Under the pieces are notes generated by a model. The model made no database searches and had not been told where the DNA came from. It worked only from the letters and a program-made list of their open reading frames with translations. This document shows positions 45,443 to 57,071 of a stretch of 64,000 nucleotides of DNA, one piece after another. Position 1 is the stretch's first letter. Each line of letters starts with the position of its first letter. Origin of the DNA: Caprella mutica (lineage: Eukaryota > Arthropoda > Malacostraca > Amphipoda > Caprellidae); NCBI GenBank assembly GCA_947561585.1, contig CANNZV010001474.1, positions 62,001 through 126,000 of the forward strand. The letters are read 5' to 3'. The position numbers and the translations under genes are program-made.

Positions 45443-45982
45443 TATATCTAAAATCTATTCTATATCTAAAATCTATTTTATATCTTAAATTTATTTTATA
45501 TCTAAAATCTATTTTATATCTAAAATCTATTTTATATCTAAAATCTATTTTATATCTAAAATCTATTTTATATCTAAAATCTATTTTATATCTAAAATCT
45601 ATTTTATATCTAAAATCTATTTTATATCTAAAATCTATTTTATATCTAAAATCTATTTTATATCTAAAATCTATTTTATATCTAAAATCTATTTTATATC
45701 TAAAATCTATTTTATATCTAAAATCTATTTTATATTTAAAATCTATTTTATATCTAAAATCTATTTTATATCTAAAATCTATTTTATATTTAAAATCTAT
45801 TTTATATCTAAAATCTATTTTATATTTAAAATCTATTTTATATCTAAAATCTGTTTTATATCTAAAATCTATTTTATATCTAAAATCTATTTTATATCTA
45901 AAATCTATTTTATATCTAAAATCTATTTTATATCTAAAATCTATTTTATATCTAAAATCTATTTTATATCTAAAATCTGTTA
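45443..45982. repeat. 18-bp tandem array, about 30 copies
   Basis: A very homogeneous array of CTATTTTATATCTAAAAT, with four or five single-base variants. Because 18 is a multiple of three, it leaves a 194-codon frame (YLKSIL repeated). I consider this a by-product of the array, not a gene. Confidence 0.97.
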
Positions 45983-45989
45983 ACTACCA

Positions 45990-48120
45990 ATAAATCATAT
46001 AAGTCAAGCCACTGTTTTCCTAAATATCAATGTCCAATTAGGGTTAACTCCACTAACCTAGCCTTCGAAAGTTCACTCACTAACATTGATGAGCGAAAAT
46101 ATTGTAAATGTTGTCAAACTCAGTGTTACTGGATGATCAAGACAAATCAAAGTATCAATGTATTAAAATAAATCTATAAGCAATCAAAGAAATTAGTGTA
46201 ATTAAACCTCTTAGACTATAAATACCACTTAGACTATTAAAGCATGGATTTTCAGCACCTTGATTCAAGTTTTTGGCTGGTATATAGATGTATATACAAA
46301 TCATTATTCCAACCTATAGGCGCTCTGAGCGTTACAGTGTTGAAAACGTGCAGCGCATTCTAGGGATTGCGCAATTTTGTAATTTTGATAATACGGTTTT
46401 TTGTTAAACAATAATAGTAAACACTATATATTAATTGAATTATTAATTGATGAATAACAGGTACTGCCAAAGTTTAAATATACTCGCAATTTGTTTCTAT
46501 TACTTTTCTTCTATTCCAAGAGAATCGTGACCGGTATATTCCACCCCGGTAAATCCCCCCCCCCCCCCCACCCGTTATATTCCACCCTAGATATATTGCA
46601 CCCCGGTAAATTCCACCCCACTTTACGCGTTAGGTTTGGTTAGTTATTAATATTTGTCACTTGTTAATATTATATATAATACTAACTTGCATTTGCACTG
46701 TATCAAAATTAAACCTTTTGCTGGCTAAACACAAGCTTTAAATTTTCCACTACATATGTGACAAAACAGAAGAAAGAAAAGTTGTGTGTGTTTAGATTTA
46801 ATATAGAACACAAGAAAATATAGTAAAATCCTCCTTCATATTCATTGAAAAAATTTGAATTACCTCTTTCTTTTGTATTCTTTCAAAACAATAGCAAGGA
46901 TCTCTAATATAATTTTGTATGCTATACTTCCGGCATTTTTACTATATAAAATGTATGGATACAGATTGTAGTCCAATTTTTGTAATAATTACAAATATCC
47001 CTGGCAACGCTTTTACTCCAATTTAGTACTGAAACCATTCATTTGTCTGACATCATTATAGTTTGTATCTATGATTTCAGCTGCTTACAGATTAATTTGC
47101 GATCAAATTGAAATAAATGACGCTGTATTCGAACACTCGTAGTATTCAAATAATGTGCGTTAGTGATAACCCGCTTTCCATCCATGGCCTATGTTATCAC
47201 CCTCTTTCTAAATATGAATGCCAAGGAGGCAATAAACTTAAGGTGCCACATTGTTCAAAATTTAATCTTTATTTCATATAGTAATTGACGGTGGGAATGA
47301 TATGCCGAATTTAAATTTAATTGTGATGGAACAGTTTTAAACAAAATAAATAAATAAAAATAGTGAGCGTAAATGACCCTGAGTGGTGAGCTTCACCTAT
47401 GAAAAGAGTTTTTTGCCATGTAAATTGTTAAATGAGATTATAATCGTGATTAAAATATATATACAACCCTCAAACCTAAATTATAAGAACATAAAATATT
47501 GGATAGAACTATCTTATACTAATTATTTTTAACTAGTTGATTATTCTAAATTAAATGATTCAATTATTTAAATATTAATAATGTTAACAGTAGTGGTGAA
47601 ATATTTATATGTATGTTCAGTTGTAACGATTAGGATAAAACGTGCATTAATTGTCAATTCATAATTAGGTACGCGTAATTAAATGCCTTATTTGAATTAC
47701 TGAGTAATACAACTTAATTGTAATGTACTATTGTACTGTACTATTGTATTATACTATTACATTGTGTATTGTACTATTGTATTGTAATTGTAAAGGCAGC
47801 AATGAAATCTTGTTGTTAACTTTAGAAGCTTGTAACTTTTAGAAAAACATGTAGTGAATGACAGTTCACGATTAGAAATGTCTAATAAAACGCCTTATAT
47901 CAAAATCAAGTACAAGTTTCCGACAAAGAATAATTGTTTTTCACACTCTACATATCATTGACCAATAGTTAACAATGCCACTTAATAATAACATCTTGAA
48001 GAGTGGCTTATTGCTTAAATACCTCCATAACATGGGAGCCCCAATACTCAATCTATCATATAAATACAGACGTCCCATCTAATCTAATAATTTACCAAAT
48101 GACTGTTTCACTAAAATATT
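45990..48120. other. no gene; two small arrays
   Basis: AT-rich DNA. At 46,525-46,625 a motif array reads CCGGTATATTCCACCC, CCGGTAAATCCCC, CCGTTATATTCCACCC, CCGGTAAATTCCACCC, with a 16-base C run. At 47,728-47,795 there is an imperfect TACTATTGTAT repeat. Otherwise nothing is recognised. Confidence 0.55.
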
Positions 48121-48894
48121 ATGCAATTACTTAGAAAACAGAACAGCAAAAATTAGACTAGGGACTTATTTAGGAAACGACTTACGCTTAACACAGGGGT
48201 GCCCCAGGGTGCCTGCATATCCCCTACCCTCTACTCATTCTTCATCCATGACCTCCCTGATCCCATCCCCCAAACCGATTATATAGCCTTTGCAGATGAC
48301 ATCACCCAAATAATATCTTCCAACAGAACCCCCAAATTCCTAACCAAACTAACTGAACGGGCCATACACCAAATCAATAATTTCGAAAAACAATGGAAAA
48401 TACAAACACACACTGGAAAATTCAAAATAATCAACTTCTCACGCCGCAAAACAGAAATAATAAAAACACAAGATCAAACAGTCATACCATACAGCAAAGA
48501 GGGCAAAGTCCTCGGGTTAATTCTCAACACCCGGGGCTTTGCCCCTCAAACCAACCAACGAACTTCAATAGCCAAATCACGCCTTAACAACCTCTATAGA
48601 TTCCAAAACCTATCACAACCAATTAAACAACGCCTCTACACATCTACGGTCCGCTCAGCACTCCTCTATCCCACTATCCCCCTACACACTATATCTAAAA
48701 CCCAAATGTCCAAACTGCAAAAAGTACAAAATAGAGCAACAAGATTCATCACCGGCAATAGACTAATAGATGCAATCAACTCCCAAACCCTCCACCAACG
48801 AACTAATCTAATCCCCATCAATGTTCATCTGCACCAACTAGCTGTCAACATCTGGGAAAAAAATTCAATCAACCGACCCACAAACTTACAATAG
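48121..48894 (+). pseudogene. non-LTR retrotransposon reverse transcriptase (3' half)
   Basis: The start reads NYLENRTAKIRLGTYLGND, then a one-base deletion at about 48,194-48,198 moves the frame to VPQGACISPTLYSFF and DYIAFADDITQII. VPQG-SP and FADD are RT motifs 4 and 5 of LINE-type elements (FADD in place of YADD). The thumb-like part continues to a TAG at 48,892-48,894, containing LQKVQNRATRFITG. Codon use is C-rich, unlike the surroundings, consistent with a jockey/CR1-type element. It is 5'-truncated and frameshifted. Confidence 0.88.
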
Positions 48895-49482
48895 TTTCCC
48901 ATTACAACCAGACAATATTTACAACAAGAAAAACCATTTCCCAAACAGCAAAAGATTATCCCTCCAACCAGCACCCGCACCCCTGTATCTCTAACCGACT
49001 CTGACTCGACAACCGACAAACTGACTAAATTATTAAATCTCCCTTAAAATCCTCTCTTCGCATCAGCTATGATGACTAAGAACTGGAAATGTGTTAGACT
49101 AGCTCTACACACAACCAGAAGCCCAGCGCTTCCTTTTAACCTTATACGCAACTCTCAGTACCCAGGTGTGGCGAAGAGAAACTTCCCAGTAACCACATCT
49201 GGGGGGAGAGAACCTCTCTTATCTATGCGTCTTTTAATCTGCTCTTTCCACCTTATCTCTAACACAACTCTCAGTACCCAGGTGTGGCGAAGAGAAACTT
49301 CCCAGTAACCACATCTGGGGGGAGAGAACCTCCCTGTGCTTGTGTCCTCTCCATAGTACTTTTATCACTTTCACGCAACTCTCAGTACCCGGGTGTGGTG
49401 AAGAGGAGGTCTCACTAGCCACATCTGGGGGGAGAGAACCTAACGTCTTGCGGTTTTAAACAATAAATGTAAATGTAAATAA
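48895..49482 (+). mobile_element. 3' UTR of the retrotransposon with three repeats
   Basis: Three copies of a block starting ACTCTCAGTACCC(A/G)GGTGTGG and ending CCACATCTGGGGGGAGAGAA start at 49,151, 49,267 and 49,378. The element ends in AATAAATGTAAATGTAAAT, a simple-repeat tail used by many LINE elements. Confidence 0.8.
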
Positions 49483-49597
49483 GAATATATCCATAGGCAT
49501 ATATCAAATGTAAATATCCAGATCTATGGAGGAGCTAGGAGTAATATTAAACTTTAGGACTTGTAAATATTTATAAATATATATGTATTATGATGGA

Positions 49598-50095
49598 AAA
49601 AAAAAAAAAAAAAAAACGGAATTGTTGTAGCGCGGGGCACGCTGACGGGGGTCATGATTACCGGAGGATAGCTGGCTTCTGCCTCGGCGATTCCGATGAT
49701 GGGAAAGTGACCATCCTGAGTGCCCCCGGGGCACCAATTCTAGAGTGAGGAAAAAAAAAATACCGGAATTGTTGTAGCGCGGGGCACGCTGACGGGGGTC
49801 ATGATTACCGGAGGATACCTGGCTTCTGCCTCGGCGATTCCGATGATGGGAAAGTGACCATCTTGAGTGCCCCCGGGGCACCAATTCTAGAGTGAGAAAA
49901 AAAAAACGGAATTGTTGTAGCGCGGGGCACACTGACGGGGGTCATGATTACCGGAGGATAGCTGACTTCTGCCTCGGCGATTCCAATATCGGGAAAGCGA
50001 CCACCCTGAGTGCCCCCGGGGCAACAATTCTAGAGTGATGAAGAAAAAAAAAGAAAAAAAAAAGAAAAAAAAGAAAAAATAAAGAAAAAATAAAA
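49598..50095 (+). repeat. three GC-rich units with A-rich tails
   Basis: Units start at 49,618, 49,765 and 49,908. Each begins GGAATTGTTGTAGCGCGGGG and ends GGCACCAATTCTAGAGTGA followed by 8-10 A; the array starts after a 22-base A run and ends in a long A/G-rich tail to 50,095. The reverse strand codes a 114-codon frame by chance of unit length. Likely tandem SINE or retrotransposon 3'-end copies. Confidence 0.85.
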
Positions 50096-50099
50096 ATAT

Positions 50100-50746
50100 T
50101 GTAAATACTGTACATAGGAATAGCATTAGGTAATATTTTTGTAAATAGGTATCATTTGTATATATGTTAATCCCACTTAGCACTACCTTAGAACTAATCC
50201 AATTCTTTAGCTTGTCACGACAAAAATCCCTGAAGGGCTCACTTGAATCTCTACCTTAACATAACTGTGCACAATTTAAATGTTACGCGGAAATTTCCGC
50301 CTTTTACTCTCCTACTAATTTAAATTTTCTTCCTTTTTCTTCCCGGTCATACTGGCCACCTCTTCCTTCCCCCTCTTTTTTCTATCTGGCACCGACCCCC
50401 TCTTCGTCCAGTCTCGATCAGGCGTTCCAGGCGATGGTAGTGTTACCTAGCGTTAGATTCTAACTTTCTTAGACTTCACTTGTATATCAGTATCATCTTT
50501 TTATGTGTATCTTTACATAAAGTTCAACTCTGTATCGTACAATCTTGCAATAGAGATTGTCGGAAACCAGACTGTCCTATTCATTATCACTGCCCTTACC
50601 TACCTAACTTAAAATCAAAACTCCATACCATAAACCAAAGGGAAAAGACCCCATAGAATAGTTTCCATCTTCGGAGAGTGGGGATTCTTTTCTAACAGTG
50701 AACATTCGATCTCTATTTATTACAGTTAGAAAACTTTCATTGGCAC
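50100..50746. other. no gene seen
   Basis: Less AT-rich than the average, with a pyrimidine-rich part (50,320-50,420). It may be part of the retrotransposon flank, but no frame or repeat is supported. Confidence 0.4.
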
Positions 50747-50747
50747 T

Positions 50748-51640
50748 ATAGGGTCACGCATGTAAACTCCGACCACTTTAACTTTAAACAATATTTCTCA
50801 AGAAAGACTCGAAATCATAATAATCCATAATAAATTCATGTAAAAAAAGTGCACTGTAAATTTTCCCTCGAAATTGTAAGGTGATCGTTTAATTTTCCGA
50901 AATACTAATACCCGGAATATTCCTTGGAAATCATTAAGGGATCAACTAAATTTCACTAATTCCTGAAATATTCAGTAGGAATCGTTAGGAGATCAACAAA
51001 TTTTCTCTTATTCCTCGAATTTTCTTTTGAAACCGTAAGAGGACTAACTCATATTCAGTTATTATTTAAATAATCACTTGAAATCGTAAAGGGATCAACT
51101 AATTTTCACTAATTCCATGAATATTCCCTGCAGATCGTTAGTGGATCAACTATCTTTTACTAATTCCTGGAATATTCTCTCGAAATTGTGAAAGAATATT
51201 ATTACTTTCACTATTTCCCGGAATATCCCCTATAAATCGTTTGGAGAAAAACTAATTTTCACAAATTCCCGGAGTATTCCCTCAAAATCGTAATGGAATT
51301 ACTAATTTCCACTAATTCCTGGAATATTCATTTGAAATCGTAAGGGGATCAACTCAATTTCTTTATTTCCTGAAAATTCCCTCGAAATCGTAAGAGGATC
51401 ATCTAATTTTCACTTATTCCCGAAATATTCCATCGAAATCATAAGAAGATCAACTAATTTACACTAATTCCTTGAATATTCCCTACAAATCGTTAGGGCC
51501 TGAACTAATTCTCACCTCGAAATCTCACGGATATTTACTAAATTTTCTTCAATTCCATGAATTTTCCCTATATATCGTAGGAGGATTGATCAAATTGAAC
51601 TATTCAAAAAATATTCCCTATATATCAATCAACGAGAGTG
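50748..51640. repeat. 62-bp array beside a GGGTCACGCA terminus
   Basis: From about 50,860 to 51,630 some 12 diverged copies of a unit with CCTGGAATATTCCCTCGAAATC, GTAAGGGGATCAACTAATTT and CACTAATTCC. GGAATATTCC is a palindrome in most units. The left end (GGGTCACGCATGTAAACTCC after TA) is like that of the MITE at 31,238, so the array may be the arm of a decayed element. Confidence 0.8.
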
Positions 51641-51714
51641 GATGATCTAGGAATATATGAATATCTATAGAATATTCCGAGAGTATCTCAATGTCAGCTG
51701 GTATAGAGCGTATT

Positions 51715-51790
51715 TCACCGTCCCCATTTTTACGCCGGTAAAATCCCCCCGGTCAAAGTCACCCCAGATAAATTCAGCAAAGTGAGCATT
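51715..51790. repeat. CCGGTAAAAT-type motif array
   Basis: Motifs TTTCACCGTCCCC, GCCGGTAAAATCCCC, CCGGTCAAAGTCACCCC and AGATAAATTCAGC repeat about every 16 bases. They are related to the arrays at 46,525 and 63,493. Confidence 0.6.
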
Positions 51791-52750
51791 TTGCCACATT
51801 CGATGCAGCCCGAAGAGGCCTGCACTTACCAGTGACTCTCCAACCGGACAGCTATGATGTATTAACCTTCCCGTTAATACATCATAAACTTAAAAAAGAT
51901 AGTAGTATAGTTGTTGAAGGTAAAAATATTCATTTTAACTCGTACCTCATCAACAGCTAAGCACTCAAAATAATGTTGATCATCACAATGAATAATATAA
52001 TTTACGTGAATTACGCCGATACGAAATCATTTAACAGTTTTGAAAAAAAAAGACAAATTGCTATTTATGAAGGAACAAAGTCAAAAAAGGCCGATACATA
52101 TAAAGGAATGACATGGAAGATGTAAAGTAATTTAAAAATAATGTATTCAGGAAACACACGTCAAGCTCTTTAGGGTTAAGTCTTCTTATTACAGTAAATA
52201 TTGTCTGAATAGCAATATTTATATCTATTATTATTGTAAATGCAATAGGGTCGGGAGGGGCGAATCTTGCGCACTAAAAACTTTTAGGTTTAGCAACTTA
52301 TTTTTTGCATATTTGACATGAAGAACCGCAATAAGGCCTTTTATACATCATCCAAAGGACAAAAAATTAGCATTTGTATAATCTGAGTTATTGACGAATG
52401 TAGTGCGCAATTGAAATTGTCCTTGATGGGGCGATTCTTGCGCGCGAGAGGGGCGAATATCTGCGCACCCTTTAATTCCTTTCCATAGTGAAAAATAGCA
52501 CTATTGAGTGTCTAGATACTTACTATAAAAATAATTCCAGTGTGTTTAAAAGCATAAACAATCATATGATTCAAATTCAAAACTTGAGACAAACTTTTTT
52601 CGACCTGTTTACGTAAAGTTTGTAGAATGTATGTGTGACGTCATGAATGTTGCTTTCTATTCAAGATTAATTTATGCTTGTAATATTAGTTTATCTGAAG
52701 TATGACACTATTATATTTACTTATTATGTAATTATAAATATAATGAATAA

Positions 52751-53295
52751 CTAGATGACGGGCACTCATAGAGCCCATACTTTTGCCACCGCTTATAAAT
52801 GACCTTGACCTTTAACCTGTTCTCTCCCAAAATATAAACAAATGATTCCTGAATATTGAAGCATCGTCACGCCCAATTTCAGACAATTTGGTTGAATTCT
52901 TTTGTGTTATAGATGACCTTGACCTTTATTTTTACCTGATTGCTCACAAAATCTAATTAATTGGTTCCTGCCTGGATAATTACCAACCGTCTACCAAGTT
53001 TCAGTTACTTTGATTGAACACATTTTGTGTTATATGTAAATCAACTTGACCTTTAACCTGACCGCTTCCAAAAACTCACCAAACCGTTTCCAGATATTGA
53101 CCAATCGTCCCATCAAATTTCAGACAAATTGATTGAAAACTTTTTGTATTATTGAGTTATAAATGACCTCGAGCTTTGACCGGATAGCTCCCAAAATTTT
53201 ACCAGATGGTTCCTGGAGATTAGTCAATCGATCGTCTTATCAAATTCAAAGTAATTTGATCAAAGACATTTTGAGTTATGTGAGCAACAAGATGA
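52751..53295 (-). mobile_element. Helitron-like nonautonomous element
   Basis: On the minus strand it begins TCATCTTGTTGCTC and ends with a short hairpin GGGCTCTATGAGTGCCC, five bases, then CTAG followed by T. A 3' hairpin before CTRR and insertion next to T are Helitron features. The interior has four diverged units of about 130 bases with GACCTTGACCTTTAACC (as read on the plus strand). It matches the 539-bp copy at 62,691-63,229 in ends, length and repeat content. No Rep/helicase gene. Confidence 0.7.
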
Positions 53296-53839
53296 CAAAC
53301 AAAAATATGTCGCCCAAAAGATAACCTTACGTAATCTATGAAAGTAATAATTCTTTTTAGATGTCAAATATAGCATTTATAACAAATTTAGCATACATAT
53401 CTAAAACGTTATTCAAAATACTGTTACACTTAGATATTTTCACTTTATGTCTCTGAAATTACAATAATGAGAATATAGAAGCTAATGGGTTTTTCGTACA
53501 TCTATTAGGTTACGTGGAATATTCACTTGCCATTGTTAGGTCGGGGAGATACCCAGGCCAAGAGAGGGTCCATATGTACTGAATCCCCTAGACCTAAAGG
53601 TTAGTCGTTGAACTCTAGCTTCCAGTCTTTCAATTCTTTCAAGAAAGGTAAAAATGTATCAGAATTTGAGAGTATAATGATACTATGAAGGTAGTAAAAT
53701 TTCATCCAGAGTTGTGTCCCTAGTCTTGTAATAGGTAGAACATTCAACAACAATATTATGAGGTCATGTTTCTGGGCGAAGATCAGATCGTTGGCAAGTA
53801 TTATTGTTTTACTGTTTTAGGACCAAATGTTCCCAAGAT

Positions 53840-54530
53840 AGAAGAAGAAGTTTCAATCGGGTTATTAACAATCGCTTTTGACATTCTCTTTCAAAGAGGA
53901 AGAGTTCTTTGGTCTGTCTACAAGAAGGTAGGTTGACCCACTTAATTCCTTTGGTGTTTTTCAAAGACCAACGGTTCAGGTTTTGCGCCAGAAGATCTCT
54001 GCTACGTCCTTTTCTATGAAATCATCAATTTCGTTGTCAATAGTACCAACGTAGTATTGCGCTGAAGACGCCAAATTTCTTTGCGACAGAATCTTGGCAA
54101 TTGACGTGATCACCACTCATGTGTCTTGTTTAAGTAGTAAAAAAGTTCACCATCTTGTTGGAAGATAAATGATTGATTTTTGAAATGTTTTTTTTTTTCA
54201 TCAATCCAATAGCTGGAACCACAATACTGTTAAGAGAGAATTGATCTTAGGCCGTTCTCCACGAAAATCAGAGGAGCATCCCAAGTTTTCGAGATAGGGG
54301 AAATCTTGGATATCTTCTGATCATGAATATTGAATTAGGTTGGCTTCAATAATGAAGAGTTTCTCGTTAAAGAAATCTACTTCATACCTTGTCGTGTCCG
54401 CTTTAAACTCTCTGAGAAGGACCTTTAATCTCTCAAGTCTCTTTCGCTTCAAGAAGTTTGAAGACTTAATGTTCTCTCATTTTGTAGGAAGACAACTGAA
54501 GATCCTTCGTGATGATGATTCTAATTAAAG
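53840..54530 (-). pseudogene. mariner-like transposase fossil
   Basis: On the minus strand one frame reads LKRKRLERLKVLLREFK, then FFNEKLFIIEANL, matching the 'R-eRcK-LL-rf ... FSDEKlFtveq' region of mariner/Tc1 transposases; the catalytic Asp of SDEK is replaced. Further along FQQDG and LPRFCRKEIWR match 'FQQDGAPAH' and 'FW-KE-WPP'. Stops and frameshifts are frequent, so it is inactive. Confidence 0.7.
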
Positions 54531-55539
54531 TCTGTATCACATTCATGTATTTAGCTATATTTTGAATTTTTTCAAGTATTTCTTCGAGTCTTCAACATTG
54601 CACAAACATTCTTAGCCATTTTCTTTATTCGAACAAGTACTCCCACTTCTACACTTCTAGGACAATCCTCAGAATGACAAGGTCAACGAAGCTACTATTC
54701 ACAACATGGTGCAATGTCGATTTGCAACTTTTAAAAGCATAAAGATATCAGAATTGGGTTTCCCTGTACGATGATTTAACCCTGTCATTTTAGACCTGAT
54801 ATTTTCGATTTTATTAAAAAGAACCGAATGATAAGATTATATAACTATACTTAATAAAAAAGCAAATGATAAACATGTATAGTGATGTTTGATATGTTTA
54901 ACTACATATAAATTTCACAGAAAAGACTTATTAATGACTTCAAATTCACCCTGATTTACAATTTCATATTTCGACCTATTATCTGAAATATATGTGGAAT
55001 GTGTATGTTTTTGTTGAAAGTGAAGAAATAAACACATATATATAGAGTAATATTAAGCATTAAAAACTGTTTCATGGCCTAAAAATAAATTTCTATAGTG
55101 CGCAAAATTCGCCCCGCCATGGAAAATATGGTGGGGCGAATAGTTGCGCACGGAAAAACTCCGCTAAATATAAAATTAAAAAGTCTAAAATGTTGTAATT
55201 TTAACTGAGGTAACCAAAGTCAATGATCATCATGCACTAAAAACTTCAGGTCATTATCTGGGATAGAAATTTTTTTATGACAAATTTATTTTTTAGGGTA
55301 ATTCGGTAAAATGAATTTTCGACTAGGTACTTTTCATATGGTCTTAAATGTGATTTATTTCAACTATGAATAAATGCCTGTAAGCTGTTTTAATTTTATA
55401 CTGAGTTACTACATATTTGAGCCGGTCTATGACTATTTTTGTTATTGGGCTAGCATAGTCATAGCCCTTTAAACATGTGGTGCGCAAGATTAGCCCCGTG
55501 TGCTGCTGCACGAAATTCGCCCCTCCCGACCAAACTGAT

Positions 55540-56002
55540 TAACCAATATCATAATATAGTGGAGAGTAAGAGTGAAGAATAAGTCAAAACTTTGAATTAT
55601 TGTTTTCAAAATTATTCGTTTGCATTCAGTTTATAGTTATCACAAATAATATCAACGGATGAAGCAGACTCCATGTACTGAATAAACAATTTACACAATA
55701 CAGACTTACTCCGTTAATAAGAGAGTATATGAAATAAGGAATATATGTAACATTGACGAGTAAACGGCCAAAATGATAAATTGGTCGATTGATCGAGGAG
55801 AATTGGAAACTGAGTAAGTTTATTTCTTGAAGAATAATGGTCATGTTTGCTATCATTATCAGTATTGAATAATATTTTTATATTATGATATACTCATATA
55901 ATATACGAATAAAAAACATATATATTCGAATAGTCTTATTGTTGTGCAAAGCTACAAATTATGTATTGTTTTGTTATAATTATTCATAATTTTTATTATA
56001 AA
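55540..56002. other. no gene seen
   Basis: AT-rich DNA between two elements; the 76-codon minus-strand open stretch at 55,626-55,856 has no domain. Confidence 0.4.
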
Positions 56003-57071
56003 TAGAGCCCGGATATATAGTTCTAACGAAAATAGTCGAAATAGCGCTCAAATTTTTTTTATAGCTCTAAAAAAGAGTTTTAAAGTCGCTAAAAAAAGTC
56101 CTTATAATAGCTCAGTGTGTCCTAAAATTGATTTATTTCCTTTTAGAAGAAAATTCAAGAGTAATTATGCCATTCATGTCTATTTGTTTATAGCTGATTT
56201 TTAATTATTATTCACAGAACTTACGCAATAAATATTGTCAAATGTATAGGTACTTATAATATCGTATATATAAGACTATGAGTTTAATAAATAGTAAATA
56301 AAACCCATGTTTCTCAATTTATACGTAACTTTTATTTTACGAGAAACTAACAAGCTGAACGAAAACTAAACAAATTTTATTCAAAAAACTATGTTGTCTG
56401 AATCACAATCATCTAAGAAAATCTAACAAAGACACTCACATAGAACAGCAAAAAAACAATTAAACTTCATTACGAGAAATTAGCAGCATTTTATTGACAT
56501 TTACAGCTCATGTCTTGAAAAATCATTTTCAATTTTGAAAAGCTAATTTCAACTTTAAAACAGTTTCGGGTTGTTTTACTTTGGGCATGTTTGGTTTTTA
56601 CAACATAGACACTCAACTAACTATGACGTTCATAAATGTGTGTGCTCAAAGTAACATCTTTACACAAAGAGCGAAATTAACCGGTCACAATATATAAATG
56701 CCATATATTTATTTTATTGGCATATCTTCATTCTTCATGTTTTATTCTATTTATTTAAGAAAACTATATAATAGTATACTGTATTGAGTAGTTATTTATT
56801 CATTTTTCAATTCACTTTAATTTACCAATAATTATGCTCGTACGTTTTCTATGGAATATTACTGCATGTTTAATTTATCAATAATATAATAATAATCTGT
56901 TACAAATATATTTTACATGTAAAGGATACCATCATTACTAGTTCTATCATTTAATTTCTAGTCAAAATATTTTTTATAGTCAAAATAGCGTTCATGCTAT
57001 AAACGCTATAAAACTTAATATTTATGGTCACAATAGCGCTTATAGCATAAGAACTGAAAATCCGGGCTCTA
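56003..57071. mobile_element. hAT-like MITE, about 1.07 kb
   Basis: The ends TAGAGCCCGGAT and ATCCGGGCTCTA are perfect inverted repeats and fit the hAT end consensus (YARNG). Flanks ATTATAAA and GTTATATC share TTATA and may be a decayed 8-bp duplication. Both subterminal regions contain ATAGCGCT words. No transposase found. Confidence 0.75.

Larger units (their letters stand above)
52249..55531. mobile_element. 3.3-kb element with GGGGCGAAT-array ends
   Basis: The ends GGTCGGGAGGGGCGAAT are exact inverted repeats. Both termini contain further copies of the words GGGGCGAAT and TTGCGCAC (52,430-52,482; 55,097-55,155; 55,478-55,520). Ends made of short tandem motifs resemble the MULE at 16,631. 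Inside lie a Helitron-like element and a mariner-like transposase fossil on the minus strand, so the structure is nested or composite. Confidence 0.75.

Noticed and set aside
45409..45993. 194-codon YLKSIL protein
   Set aside because: Product of an 18-bp simple array; no start context or domain.
49588..50183. Minus-strand frames with phenylalanine runs
   Set aside because: They are read-through of GC-rich repeat units and their A tails.
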